Below are positions 29,700 through 38,160 of a DNA stretch of 64,000 bases, piece after piece (the first letter of the stretch is position 1; each line of letters starts with the position of its first letter). Under the pieces are notes generated by a model. The model was not told the origin of the DNA, did not search any database, and worked only from the letters and a program-made list of their open reading frames with translations. The position numbers and the translations under genes are program-made. The stretch spans positions 81,966 to 145,965 of the forward strand of contig JADJOY010000039.1 in assembly GCA_016713535.1 (NCBI GenBank), read 5' to 3'. The DNA comes from Deltaproteobacteria bacterium. GTDB taxonomy: Bacteria > JADJOY01.

Positions 29700-31894
29700 C
29701 CGCGATCACGACCACCGAGCTCGGCCGGACCACCGCCACGGTGGTGGTGATCGGCAACCCCAACACCGGCAAGAGCACGATCTTCACGGCGCTCACCGGC
29801 GTCCGCCAGAAGGTCGCCAACTATCCGGGTGTGACGGTCGAGAAGCGCTCCGGCCACCTCTCGCTCGACGGGATGGAGGTCGAGCTCGTCGATCTTCCGG
29901 GCACCTACTCGCTCGCGGCCCACAGCCCCGACGAGATGGTCGCGGTCGACGTGCTGTTCGGCGGTCTCGAGGGCATGGAGCACCCCGACGCGGTGCTGGT
30001 CGTGGTCGACGCCTCCAACCTGCGCCGCAACCTCTACCTCGCGAGCCAGGTGCTCGAGCTCGGGGTGCCGGTGGTGGTCGCGCTCAACATGGTCGACGTG
30101 GCCAAGGCGCGCGGCATCGAGATCGACGCCGAGGCGCTCGCCGCGCGCATCCGGGCCACCGTGGTGCCGATGGTCGCGAGCCACGACCAGGGACTCGACG
30201 AGCTGCGGGCCGCGCTCGCCAAGGCGTGCCGGGGCCAGCTCACGGCGCCCAGCGTGCACGTGCTCCCCGAGCTCTTCGCCGAGGCGGAGCGCATCGCGGC
30301 GAGCGAGGGCGAGCGCGGTCACCCGGTCAAGCGCTACGAGGTCGAGCGCGGCTTGATCGACGCCGGGGCCTTCGCCGAGACGCGCCTCATCGAGCGCGCC
30401 GGAGCGAGCCTGCGCGCCGAGCTCGAAGCCACGCGCGCCCGCCTCGGCAGCGGCCGGCCGCTCGCGGCCCTCGAGGCGCAACGCCGCTACGGCTGGATCG
30501 CGGCACAGCTCGACGGAGTCGAGAAACGCAGTGAGCCGCGCCGGACCTGGACCGACCGGATCGACGCCGTCATCACCCACAAGGTGTGGGGCTCGCTGGT
30601 GTTCGTGCTGGTGATGGGCGCGGTCTTCCAGTCGGTGTTTCGCTGGGCCACGCCCGTGATGGATGCCATCGACGGTGCCTTCAAGAGCCTCGGCACCGCG
30701 GTCGGCGACGCGCTGCCGCCGGGGGCGCTCGCGAGCCTCGTCACCGACGGCGTGATCGCGGGTGTGGGCAGCGTGCTGGTGTTCCTGCCGCAGATCCTCA
30801 TCCTGTTCCTGTTCATCGGCGTGCTCGAGGACTCGGGCTACATGTCGCGCGCGGCGTTCCTCATGGACCGCGTGATGCGCTTCGCCGGGCTCTCGGGCCA
30901 GTCGTTCATCCCGATGCTCTCGAGCTTCGCCTGCGCGGTGCCGGGGATCATGGCGACCCGCGTGATCGCAGACCGCCGCGACCGCCTCACCACCATCCTG
31001 GTCGCGCCGCTCATGACGTGCTCGGCACGGCTGCCGATCTACACCGTGCTGATCGCGGCCTTCATCCCCCACCGCCACTTCGCGGGCGGCTGGCTCGGGC
31101 TCCAAGGGCTCGTGATGCTGTCGCTCTACCTGCTCGGGATCGTGCTCGCGGTGATCGCGGCGTCGATCTTCAAGCGCACCGTGCTCAAGGGACCGACTCC
31201 CACGTTCCTGATGGAGCTTCCCGCCTACAAGTGGCCGCGGCCGCGGGCGATGGTGCTCAGGCTGGTCGAGCGCGCCAAGGTGTTCGTGCTGCGCGCCGGC
31301 ACGGTGATCTTCTCGGTCTCGGTGGTGGTGTGGGCGCTCTCGTATTTCCCCCGGCCGGCGTCGATCCACGAGCGCTTCGAGAACGAACGCGCCGAGGTGA
31401 CGGCGAGCGCGAGCGGCGAAGCGCGCGACACCGCTCTCGCGAGCCTCGCCGCCGCCGAGGATGCGGCGTACCTCGAGCAGAGCGTGTTCGGACGGATGGG
31501 CCACGTGATCGAACCGGTGTTCCGGCCGCTCGGCTGGGCCTGGCGGGTGGCCATGGCCGCGATCGCGTCGTTCCCCGCGCGCGAGGTGGTGATCTCGGTG
31601 CTCGGCACCACCTATGCCCTCGGCAAGGACGTGGACGAGGGCTCGGACACGTTGCGCTCGGCGCTCCAGGGCGCCCGCTGGCCGGACGGCAAGCCGGTGT
31701 TCACGGCCGCGACGGCGCTCGGGTTGATGGTGTTCTTCGCGCTCTGCCTGCAGTGCGTGGCGACGGTCGCGACCATCCGCCGTGAGACCCAGTCGTGGAA
31801 GTGGCCCGCGTTCGCGTGGACCTACATGACCGTGCTGGCCTACGTCGGAGCGCTCCTCACCTATCAGATCGGTACCCGGCTGATGGCCGGCTGA
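29696..31894 (+). CDS. feoB: FeoB ferrous iron transporter
   Basis: 732 residues. The N-terminal G domain has G1 GNPNTGKS, G3 DLPGTYSL and G4 NMVD, then a helical GDI-like region. The membrane part carries two Gate motifs (SGYMSRAAFLMDR, with FIPMLSSFACAVPGIMATRVI, and the later SFPAREVVISVLG). It imports Fe(II) across the inner membrane. Length and order are typical. It is downstream of fur and two feoA genes and followed by a small Cys-rich gene, forming one operon under the Fur box at 29210. Confidence 0.95.
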   Translation: MTAITTTELGRTTATVVVIGNPNTGKSTIFTALTGVRQKVANYPGVTVEKRSGHLSLDGMEVELVDLPGTYSLAAHSPDEMVAVDVLFGGLEGMEHPDAVLVVVDASNLRRNLYLASQVLELGVPVVVALNMVDVAKARGIEIDAEALAARIRATVVPMVASHDQGLDELRAALAKACRGQLTAPSVHVLPELFAEAERIAASEGERGHPVKRYEVERGLIDAGAFAETRLIERAGASLRAELEATRARLGSGRPLAALEAQRRYGWIAAQLDGVEKRSEPRRTWTDRIDAVITHKVWGSLVFVLVMGAVFQSVFRWATPVMDAIDGAFKSLGTAVGDALPPGALASLVTDGVIAGVGSVLVFLPQILILFLFIGVLEDSGYMSRAAFLMDRVMRFAGLSGQSFIPMLSSFACAVPGIMATRVIADRRDRLTTILVAPLMTCSARLPIYTVLIAAFIPHRHFAGGWLGLQGLVMLSLYLLGIVLAVIAASIFKRTVLKGPTPTFLMELPAYKWPRPRAMVLRLVERAKVFVLRAGTVIFSVSVVVWALSYFPRPASIHERFENERAEVTASASGEARDTALASLAAAEDAAYLEQSVFGRMGHVIEPVFRPLGWAWRVAMAAIASFPAREVVISVLGTTYALGKDVDEGSDTLRSALQGARWPDGKPVFTAATALGLMVFFALCLQCVATVATIRRETQSWKWPAFAWTYMTVLAYVGALLTYQIGTRLMAG

Positions 31895-31909
31895 GGTCGA
31901 GAGTTCGCC

Positions 31910-32083
31910 ATGAACGGACAGGAATGGATCGCGCTCGCCATCGTGGCGCTGGTGGCGTGGCTCCAGCTGCGCTCGTGGCTGGCGGCCAGCAAGAGCGCCG
32001 CGAGGAGCGGCGCGGCGTGCGGAAGCAGTTGCTCGGGCTGCCCGGGCCGGCGCCCGAGCGCGGCCCACGGCGCGTGTCACTGA
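31910..32083 (+). CDS. FeoB-associated Cys-rich membrane mini-protein
   Basis: 57 residues, 15 bases after feoB. One N-terminal membrane helix (WIALAIVALVAWLQLRSWL) is followed by a short Cys-rich tail (ACGSSCSGCPG, ending GACH). This is the layout of the small FeoB-associated Cys-rich proteins found after feoB in many bacteria. They are thought to take the place of FeoC, possibly handling iron or redox signals at the channel. The next gene overlaps its 3' end by 10 bases. Confidence 0.8.
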   Translation: MNGQEWIALAIVALVAWLQLRSWLAASKSAARSGAACGSSCSGCPGRRPSAAHGACH

Positions 32084-32406
32084 CGGTGCGGCGCGCACGG
32101 CTGGCCGAGGCCGCGCTCGCCGCCGTCCTGACGCTCGGCGGCTGCGCGCCGAGCACGCCCCCGATCCCGCCCGACATCGCCTCCGTGATCGTCATCGGCA
32201 GGACCACCCTCGGCGACCTTCGCGAGCTCCTCGGCGAACCGCGGACGCTCGACTCGTCGCCGACCGGGCGCACGGCCACGTGGCGGCAGGACGAGTCGTC
32301 GACCCTCGGAACGGGCCACACCCGGCGGCTGGTCGTCGAGCTGGCGCCGACGGGCGAGGTGCGGTCCTTCGACTACCAGTCCAACGTGCCGGGCGAGGCT
32401 CCCTGA
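32074..32406 (+). CDS. SmpA/OmlA-like (BamE-fold) lipoprotein
   Basis: 110 residues from GTG 32074. The lipoprotein signal is LAAVLTLGGC with +2 Ala. The segment VIVIGRTTLGDLRELLGEPRT is the SmpA/OmlA signature, in which a short helix precedes GxP. This is followed by a small beta sheet (TATWRQD, LVVELAPTGEVRSFDY). Members are outer-membrane-linked; BamE itself aids outer membrane protein assembly. This copy lies at the end of the feo operon and may be cotranscribed with it. Confidence 0.7.
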   Translation: MSLTVRRARLAEAALAAVLTLGGCAPSTPPIPPDIASVIVIGRTTLGDLRELLGEPRTLDSSPTGRTATWRQDESSTLGTGHTRRLVVELAPTGEVRSFDYQSNVPGEAP

Positions 32407-32571
32407 CCGGGCACGACCTCCACAACCTGCCAGACATTTTCACCACTTATTGCCATTGCAAATCGACACATTACGCCATTCAAAACAGGTACAAACTGCT
32501 TTCCGACCCGCGTGAATCTCACGCAAAACAGGCCGAATTCGTGCCCCGTAGGCACCGGATCGGCCGCGTTC
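32407..32571. other. AT-rich noncoding segment between convergent genes
   Basis: The 165 bases hold an island at about 32435-32540 that is near half A+T, unlike the rest of the window. The only open frame is a minus-strand one of 60 codons (32373-32555), without a ribosome site or recognisable family, and it runs into the lipoprotein gene. A small stem (GCGTGA-ATC-TCACGC, 32511-32525) has no T-run. The content is unknown: possible remnant of foreign DNA or an untranslated RNA. Confidence 0.3.
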
Positions 32572-33690
32572 CTAGAGCGGATCGCCCTTGGGATGATTCC
32601 AGCGCCGGTTGAGGCGCGCGGCGAGCGCTTCGGCGGCCGGGTAGATCGCGCGCTGCACCGAGTGCGGCACGAAGTACTGGGGCCAGAGCAGCCGCTTCCA
32701 GCGCCGCCGGTCGCCAGGCGTGAGCGCGTGGCGGCGGATGCGCGTCACCGCCTCCGGGGCGATCGGGGTCGAGCCGGGGACGAGCTCGTAGCCGGGCGCG
32801 GGCCCCTCGACCGCTGCGCGCAGATGGTCGACCTTCTCCCACGGATAGTCGAGGACGTCGCACCAGAAGGCATCGCCGCGCAGCAGGTCGCGGTGCGCAA
32901 CGAGGCGGTCGATCCGCACCGGCACCGTGAAGTGCGGCCCCAGTCCCGAGCCCAGGAACGCCCCGCCCCCGATCGAGATCGCCGGGCGTAGGAGCCGCGC
33001 CGCAGCCGTCACGACGCGGTCGATGCGATCGAAGTGGCGGTGATAGTCGCCCTTGGTACTCCAGCGCAGGGCACCGTAGAGGTTCTTCGCCGCGAGCGTG
33101 ACGCCGCACTCCCAGTGGTACTTGGGCGCATAGGCGTCGATGACCAGGACGTTGGGATCGAGCATCGCCATCGGCACGTCGAGCGGGATCTCGAGGCCGT
33201 CGCACGTCACCCGCGCCCACTCACCCTCGGCCAGGCTCTCGAACGCCGCGCCTTCCTCCAGCAGCAGCTCGTCGTAGCCGCGCCGCCTGAGCAGCTCGGC
33301 GCCGGCGCGGCACGCGCGCTGGTCGCCCTCGGCCACCACCACGCTTGCGCCACGCGCCCGCGCCCAGCGGATCACGCCCCGGGTGAGGTCGGGATCGGTG
33401 AACGAGCCAGGGCAACCGGGCAGGCCGCCGCCCAGGTTCACCTTGACGAGGACGCGCCCGCCCGGGCGCATGAGCTCGTCGGCGTCGAGCGCGCCGAACG
33501 CTTCCTCGACGGCCTCGTGCGGCGTCACCCCGTCGAAGCGGCCACACCACAGGCGGCGATCGTCGGTGACGAGCGGTACCGCCACCTCCTTGCCCTCCCA
33601 GTGACCGCGCTTGCGATCCAGGTCGACCCACGGCACCAGGCCGCGCCCGTACTCCTCGCGCAGCCCCTTCTCCGCTCCGGCTCTGGCCAT
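32572..33690 (-). CDS. DUF362-domain protein
   Basis: 372 residues. The DUF362 core is recognisable from GRVLVKVNLGGGLPGCPGSFTDP, VIRWARARGASVVVAEGD, NVLVIDAYAPKYHWECGVTLAAKN and GALRWSTKGDYH. No ferredoxin tail with CxxC clusters is attached, unlike many homologues. DUF362 proteins are of unknown function and often sit with redox enzymes. Start is ATG 33690. It faces the divergent phosphatase gene across 68 bases that include an AT-rich stretch (TATATGAGATAA). Confidence 0.7.
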   Translation of the reverse strand: MARAGAEKGLREEYGRGLVPWVDLDRKRGHWEGKEVAVPLVTDDRRLWCGRFDGVTPHEAVEEAFGALDADELMRPGGRVLVKVNLGGGLPGCPGSFTDPDLTRGVIRWARARGASVVVAEGDQRACRAGAELLRRRGYDELLLEEGAAFESLAEGEWARVTCDGLEIPLDVPMAMLDPNVLVIDAYAPKYHWECGVTLAAKNLYGALRWSTKGDYHRHFDRIDRVVTAAARLLRPAISIGGGAFLGSGLGPHFTVPVRIDRLVAHRDLLRGDAFWCDVLDYPWEKVDHLRAAVEGPAPGYELVPGSTPIAPEAVTRIRRHALTPGDRRRWKRLLWPQYFVPHSVQRAIYPAAEALAARLNRRWNHPKGDPL

Positions 33691-33758
33691 CGGTTCTCGG
33701 CTCCCTCTATATGAGATAACACCGCTCGCGGCGCGACACGCGCACGCCGGAGACCCCG

Positions 33759-34523
33759 ATGCTCGATCCGCGCTTTCGACTGTTCGCCGAGGAGCTCGCC
33801 GAGCTCGCCGGCACCGTGATCCGACGCTACTACCGCCAGCCGGTCCAGATCGACGAAAAATCGGACGCGACGCCGGTGACGCAGGCCGACCGCGAGGCCG
33901 AGTCCGCGATGCGCGAGCTCATCGAGCGGCGCTTCCCCGAGCACGGCATCCTCGGTGAAGAGCACGGCGAGGTGAACGCGGGGGCGGAGTGGCGCTGGGT
34001 GCTCGATCCCGTCGACGGCACCAAGAGCTTCGTGCTCGGCATCCCGATGTTCGTGACGCTGATCGCCCTCGAGCACCGCGGCCAGCCGGTGCTAGGCGTG
34101 GTCGACCAGCCGATCTTGCGCGAGCGGGTGATCGGCGACGGCACCGAGACGCGCCTCAACGGCGCGCCGATCCGCGTGCGAGCCTGTCCGGCGCTCGCCA
34201 ACGCCTACCTCCTCGCGACCGATCCACTCCTGGTCGAGAAGCACTTCGGCACCAAGGGCTTCGACCGCCTGACCCACTCGGTCAAGTGTTTCCGCGCCAT
34301 CGGCGACGGCTACGCGTACGGATTGCTCGCCGCCGGCTACGCGGACGTGGTCCTGGACCCGATCATGAACCCGTGGGACGTGGCCGCGCTGATCCCGGTG
34401 GTGCGTGGCGCGGGCGGCGTGATCACCGACTGGCACGGCGGCGATCCGGTCGGGAAGTCGAGCACCGTGGCGGCGGCGCCGGAAATCCACGCCCAGGTGA
34501 TCGCGACGCTCGCAGGCGCATGA
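33759..34523 (+). CDS. hisN: Histidinol-phosphatase/inositol monophosphatase family protein
   Basis: 254 residues. The metal sites are GEEHGE, DPVDGTKSFVLGIP and the distal NPWDVAAL. The segment GDGYAYGLLAAGYADVVLDP matches the HisN-type subgroup of the IMPase family. The enzyme hydrolyses a small sugar or histidinol phosphate with Mg2+. HisN is preferred over SuhB/CysQ on the GDGYAY..GYADVVLD pattern, but no his genes are near. Its stop overlaps the next ATG (ATGA). Confidence 0.75.
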   Translation: MLDPRFRLFAEELAELAGTVIRRYYRQPVQIDEKSDATPVTQADREAESAMRELIERRFPEHGILGEEHGEVNAGAEWRWVLDPVDGTKSFVLGIPMFVTLIALEHRGQPVLGVVDQPILRERVIGDGTETRLNGAPIRVRACPALANAYLLATDPLLVEKHFGTKGFDRLTHSVKCFRAIGDGYAYGLLAAGYADVVLDPIMNPWDVAALIPVVRGAGGVITDWHGGDPVGKSSTVAAAPEIHAQVIATLAGA

Positions 34524-35947
34524 GGAAGGCGTGGGCGGCGCGAGCGCGCGCCGCCGCTGGGATCGCCACGCTCGCGCTCGTGCTGGCGGCACAGCCCAGC
34601 GCCGCGTGGGCCGGGGCGACGCTCGGCTGGCGGATGGACGGCAACGGCGCCTTCCCGGATGCGGACCCGCCGCTCGAGTGGTCCACCTCCCGTGACGTGG
34701 CGTGGGCCACCCCCATGCCGAGTTGGAGCAACGCCTCGCCGGTGCTGGTGCAGGACCGGGGGCTGGTGGCGTCCGAGCCGGACCGCCTCCTGTGCGTGCG
34801 CAAGAGCGACGGCGCGCTCCTCTGGGAGCGCGCGAACCCGCTCGCCGACGCGATCCCCGCGCCGAGCCCGCGCCCCGCGATGCTCGACGCCATGACCGCC
34901 ACCGCCAAGACCGCGGCGGCGCTGGGTGAGGAGGAGCGCGAGTTGACGAGGTTGCGCCACGAGCTGCGCCGCGCGCCGGACGAGACCGCGCTACAGTCCC
35001 GGATCGAGGCCCTCGCCGCGCAGGTCGCGAAGACCCGCCACCTGCTGGGCTCGCTCCTGATCGCCAAGCCGGAGGGCGTGACCGAGGCGACCGGCTTCTC
35101 GAGCCCCACCCCGGTCACCGACGGCAAGGTGGTGTACGCGCTCTTCGGCACCGGCGTGGCGGCGTCGTACGACGCCGACGGCCGGCGCCGCTGGATCCGC
35201 TACCTCGACCACTCGCAGGTGGGCGACGGCGCGGCGAGCTCGCCGGTGCTGGTGGGCGACACGCTGGTGGTGTCGATCAACGAGCTGATGGGCCTCGACG
35301 CCGCCACCGGCGCGGTCCGCTGGCGCGCGCCCGTGCCCTACCGGCCCGGCACGCCGGCGGCCGTGCGTATCGGCGACGTCGACGTCGTGGTCACGCCCAC
35401 CGGCCACTGCGTGCGGGTGGCGGACGGCGAGATCCTGGCGAGCGGGATCGGCAACCTCGACTTCGCGTCGCCGGTGGTGCAGGACGGCGTGCTCTACATG
35501 ATCGCGCAGCCGTCCCGGGCGTTCCGCATCCCGACCGCGCTCACCGAGCCGCTCGCGTTCGAGCCGCTCTGGAGCGCGCGGGTCAAGGGCGAGCGCTACT
35601 ACGCCTCGCCGCTCGTCGCGGGTGGTCTCGTCTACGCGATCACCCGCGGCCAGATCCTGAACGTCCTCGATGCAGCGAGCGGCGAGCTCGTCTACGCGAC
35701 CCGCCTCAAGCTCGGCTGGGCGGGCGCCTCGGACAGCGTGTTCTCGAGTCCAACCCTCGGCGGCGGACACGTGTTCGTGAGCGGCTTCAGCGGCACCACC
35801 GCGGTCGTGCCGCTCGGCCGGACCTTCGCGCAGGTGGCGTCGAACGAGCTCGAGAAGTTCCGCTCTTGCCCGGTGTTCGAGGGGAGCCGGATCTACGTGC
35901 GCGGCGCGACGAAGCTCTGGTGCCTGGCGAAGGGCGCGCGTCCGTGA
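34520..35947 (+). CDS. Exported PQQ-like beta-propeller protein
   Basis: 475 residues. A signal peptide (ATLALVLAAQPSAAWA) is followed by outer-membrane/quinoprotein-like blades: LLCVRKSDGALLWERANP, VVYALFGTGVAASYDADGRRRWIRY, LMGLDAATGAVRWRAPVPY and ILNVLDAASGELVYATRLK. A coiled segment (EEERELTRLRHELRRAP .. IEALAAQVAKTRHLL, about residues 135-175) is inserted between blades. The ligand or partner is unknown. It is coupled to the upstream phosphatase and the downstream membrane protein by 4-base overlaps. Confidence 0.75.
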   Translation: MRKAWAARARAAAGIATLALVLAAQPSAAWAGATLGWRMDGNGAFPDADPPLEWSTSRDVAWATPMPSWSNASPVLVQDRGLVASEPDRLLCVRKSDGALLWERANPLADAIPAPSPRPAMLDAMTATAKTAAALGEEERELTRLRHELRRAPDETALQSRIEALAAQVAKTRHLLGSLLIAKPEGVTEATGFSSPTPVTDGKVVYALFGTGVAASYDADGRRRWIRYLDHSQVGDGAASSPVLVGDTLVVSINELMGLDAATGAVRWRAPVPYRPGTPAAVRIGDVDVVVTPTGHCVRVADGEILASGIGNLDFASPVVQDGVLYMIAQPSRAFRIPTALTEPLAFEPLWSARVKGERYYASPLVAGGLVYAITRGQILNVLDAASGELVYATRLKLGWAGASDSVFSSPTLGGGHVFVSGFSGTTAVVPLGRTFAQVASNELEKFRSCPVFEGSRIYVRGATKLWCLAKGARP

Positions 35948-36324
35948 TCGTGCCGGCGTGGGCGTGGTGGTTCACGTACCTCGCGGTGCCGGTGGTGGCG
36001 GCGCTGCTGGCGACGCTGCGAAGGCTGGGACGGGGGGGAGGCGAAGCACGACCGGCGCGCCTCGCCCGGGTCCGCAAGGCGGTCGCGTTCGCGCTCGGGA
36101 TCTCGGCGCTCTGCAACGCGTTCGACTTCCTGCGCATGCTCGGCGACGTGAGCGGCTTCGGCTCGCTCGTCTACCTCGCGATCCTGGCGTCGCAGGCGGG
36201 GCTCGCGACGACGCTCTCGCGCACGACACCACCGCGCACCGAAGCGGGGTTCGCCCTCGTCGCGGTCGCGATGACGATCACCATGCTGCTGGTGCGCGCC
36301 CAGGTGATCTGGATCTTCGCCTGA
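35944..36324 (+). CDS. Small integral membrane protein, unknown
   Basis: 126 residues from GTG 35944, overlapping the previous stop. Four hydrophobic segments are visible: WFTYLAVPVVAALLATL, AVAFALGISALCNAFDF, SLVYLAILASQAGLATTL and FALVAVAMTITMLLVRAQVIW. No family is recognised. Cotranslation with the propeller protein suggests the two act together at the envelope. Confidence 0.6.
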   Translation: MIVPAWAWWFTYLAVPVVAALLATLRRLGRGGGEARPARLARVRKAVAFALGISALCNAFDFLRMLGDVSGFGSLVYLAILASQAGLATTLSRTTPPRTEAGFALVAVAMTITMLLVRAQVIWIFA

Positions 36325-36342
36325 GCCCGGCCGCGCCGTGGC

Positions 36343-37131
36343 TCAGCCGCGCCGCGCGCGGACCCGCTCGACGAGCGCAGGCAGCAGCTCGACGCAGTCG
36401 CCCTCGAGGCGCACCGACGCGACGCCGTCGTGGGCGGTGTCGCCGCGGTTGACGATCACGTAGGGAGCACCGGCGCGACGCGCCGCCAGCGGCACGAGCG
36501 CCGCGGGCTGGACCTCGAGGGTCGAGCCGATCGCGAGGGCGGCATCGGCACGCGCCGCCGCGTCGAACGCACGCTCCATCTCAGCCTCCGGCATCGCCTG
36601 GCCGAACGAGATCGTGGCGCTCTTCACCGGCCCGCCGCAGCCGCAGCGCGGCGAGCGGCGACTGCGGCGGAACTCCTCCATCCACGGTCCGGGCTGACTT
36701 CGCTCGCCACAGCTCAGGCACACGATCCAGCGGTTGGTGCCGTGGATCTCGACGACCCGCGCCGGGTCGCTGCCCGCGTCCTGGTGGAGCCCGTCGATGT
36801 TCTGGGTGACGAGCAGCTCGACGATCCCCATCCGCTCGAGCTCGACGATCGCCGTGTGCGCCGCGTTCGGTCGCGCGAGCTGGAACTGATCCCACGACTC
36901 GAGCTTGAAGTCCCAGTGCTCGATCCTCGCATCCTCGGACGCGAGGAAATCCTGGAAGTAGACCGGCTGGCGGCGCTTCCACACGCCGTTCGGACCGCGG
37001 AAGTCCGGGATGCCCGAGCCGGTCGAGAGACCCGCGCCGGTGAAGACGAGCACGCGCCGCGACGCGCCGAGCACCGCCGCCGCGCGCTCGAGCGCGAGCT
37101 CGGTCGCGCCCTCGAGGTCCGCCGCCGTCAT
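36343..37131 (-). CDS. Sir2-family NAD-dependent protein deacylase
   Basis: 262 residues from ATG 37131 with GGAGGGTGGG directly upstream. Motifs are GAGLSTGSGIPDFRG (NAD loop), TQNIDGLHQDAG, catalytic His in EIHGTNR, a zinc site CLSCGER with RCGCGG, and IGSTLEVQPAA. It removes acyl groups from lysine in cytoplasmic proteins. The zinc module has the spacing of bacterial class U/III sirtuins. It is divergent from the methyltransferase gene across 66 bases. Confidence 0.92.
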   Translation of the reverse strand: MTAADLEGATELALERAAAVLGASRRVLVFTGAGLSTGSGIPDFRGPNGVWKRRQPVYFQDFLASEDARIEHWDFKLESWDQFQLARPNAAHTAIVELERMGIVELLVTQNIDGLHQDAGSDPARVVEIHGTNRWIVCLSCGERSQPGPWMEEFRRSRRSPRCGCGGPVKSATISFGQAMPEAEMERAFDAAARADAALAIGSTLEVQPAALVPLAARRAGAPYVIVNRGDTAHDGVASVRLEGDCVELLPALVERVRARRG

Positions 37132-37197
37132 CCCACCCTCCTCGCCGCGCCGAGCCGGCGACTCGCACGCGCCAGGTCTGCTACCGTTCCGCTCCCG

Positions 37198-38139
37198 ATG
37201 AGCGAGCCCACCACCTCGAGCGCCTCGCTGGAGGCGCATTATGCCGAGTTCTTCGGCGCCATCGCCGACATGGCGCCGGGGCTCCTCCACCTCCATTACG
37301 GGCTCTGCGAGACCGCGCCGACCACACCGTGGCACGCGCTGCGGGCCCTGGCGCGCGGCCCGGTGGCGCTCCTCGACGAGGTCTGGAAGGCGGGCGAGCT
37401 GGAGGCGCTGCCGGCGGGGTCACGCGGGCTCGACGTGGGCTGCGGCCTCGGCGGTACCTCGCTCGAGCTGGCGCGGCGCTTCGGGGTGCGGATGGTCGGC
37501 GTCGACCGCACCCGCTCGCAGGCGCGCCGCGCGCACCAGCGAACCAGGCGTTTCCCGGAGGGCGAGCGGATCCGCGTGGCGCAGGGCAACGGCCTCGCCC
37601 TGCCCTTCGCGGCGCGCACGTTCCAGGTGGCGACGTCGATCGAGGTGGTGTTCCACGTTCTCGACAAACCCACGCTCTTCGCCGAGGTGGCGCGCGTGCT
37701 CGCTCCTGGCGGCACGTGGCTCATCGTCGACCAGGAGAACCACGAGGCCGAGAACCGCCTGAGCGAGCTCTTCCAGTTCGCCGAGCCCGGCGACATCGAG
37801 CGCCTCGGCGGCAACGCCGGCTTCGAGCTGGTGCGCGAGGTGGACCTCTCGGCCGGGGTCGCGCGCTGGATGCAGACCTACGCGGCGATGGCGTCGCCGC
37901 CGTGGCAGGCGGCGCTGGTGCCGCTCGCGCTCGTGCGCGGCGGCCCGGCACTCGCGCGCCGCTACCTGCGCGGCGTCCGCACCTACGAGCAGCTCGTCCT
38001 CGAGAATGCCCAGCGCCGTGGCCTCGCCGCTCCGGAAGCGCGCGCCCGGGGCGCGATCCGCGAGCTCAGACTCCACACCCAGCGCTGCCTCGCGGACGGG
38101 CGCGCCGCCTACAAGGTCTGGGCGCTCAGGCGCCGCTGA
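37198..38139 (+). CDS. Class I SAM-dependent methyltransferase
   Basis: 313 residues. Motif I is LDVGCGLGGTSLELARRFG. Motif II is MVGVDRTRSQARRAH, motif III is VAQGNGLALPFAARTFQVA, followed by VLAPGGTWLIVDQEN. It resembles sterol/tocopherol/ubiquinone-type C- or O-methyltransferases acting on small molecules. The substrate is unknown. The gene is next to a radical SAM/Rieske/ICMT-like cluster and could contribute to it. Its end converges on the B12-radical SAM gene. Confidence 0.8.
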   Translation: MSEPTTSSASLEAHYAEFFGAIADMAPGLLHLHYGLCETAPTTPWHALRALARGPVALLDEVWKAGELEALPAGSRGLDVGCGLGGTSLELARRFGVRMVGVDRTRSQARRAHQRTRRFPEGERIRVAQGNGLALPFAARTFQVATSIEVVFHVLDKPTLFAEVARVLAPGGTWLIVDQENHEAENRLSELFQFAEPGDIERLGGNAGFELVREVDLSAGVARWMQTYAAMASPPWQAALVPLALVRGGPALARRYLRGVRTYEQLVLENAQRRGLAAPEARARGAIRELRLHTQRCLADGRAAYKVWALRRR

Positions 38140-38160
38140 GCGCCGGCCGGTGCCGTTCGG

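Noticed and set aside
29639-32098. An 819-codon minus-strand open frame across feoB
   Set aside because: Composition is His/Arg/Glu/Asp-rich antisense noise typical of GC-rich DNA. FeoB on the plus strand is unambiguous.
32373-32555. 60-codon minus-strand ORF in the AT-rich island
   Set aside because: It lacks a ribosome site, runs into the lipoprotein gene on the other strand and matches no family that I recognise.
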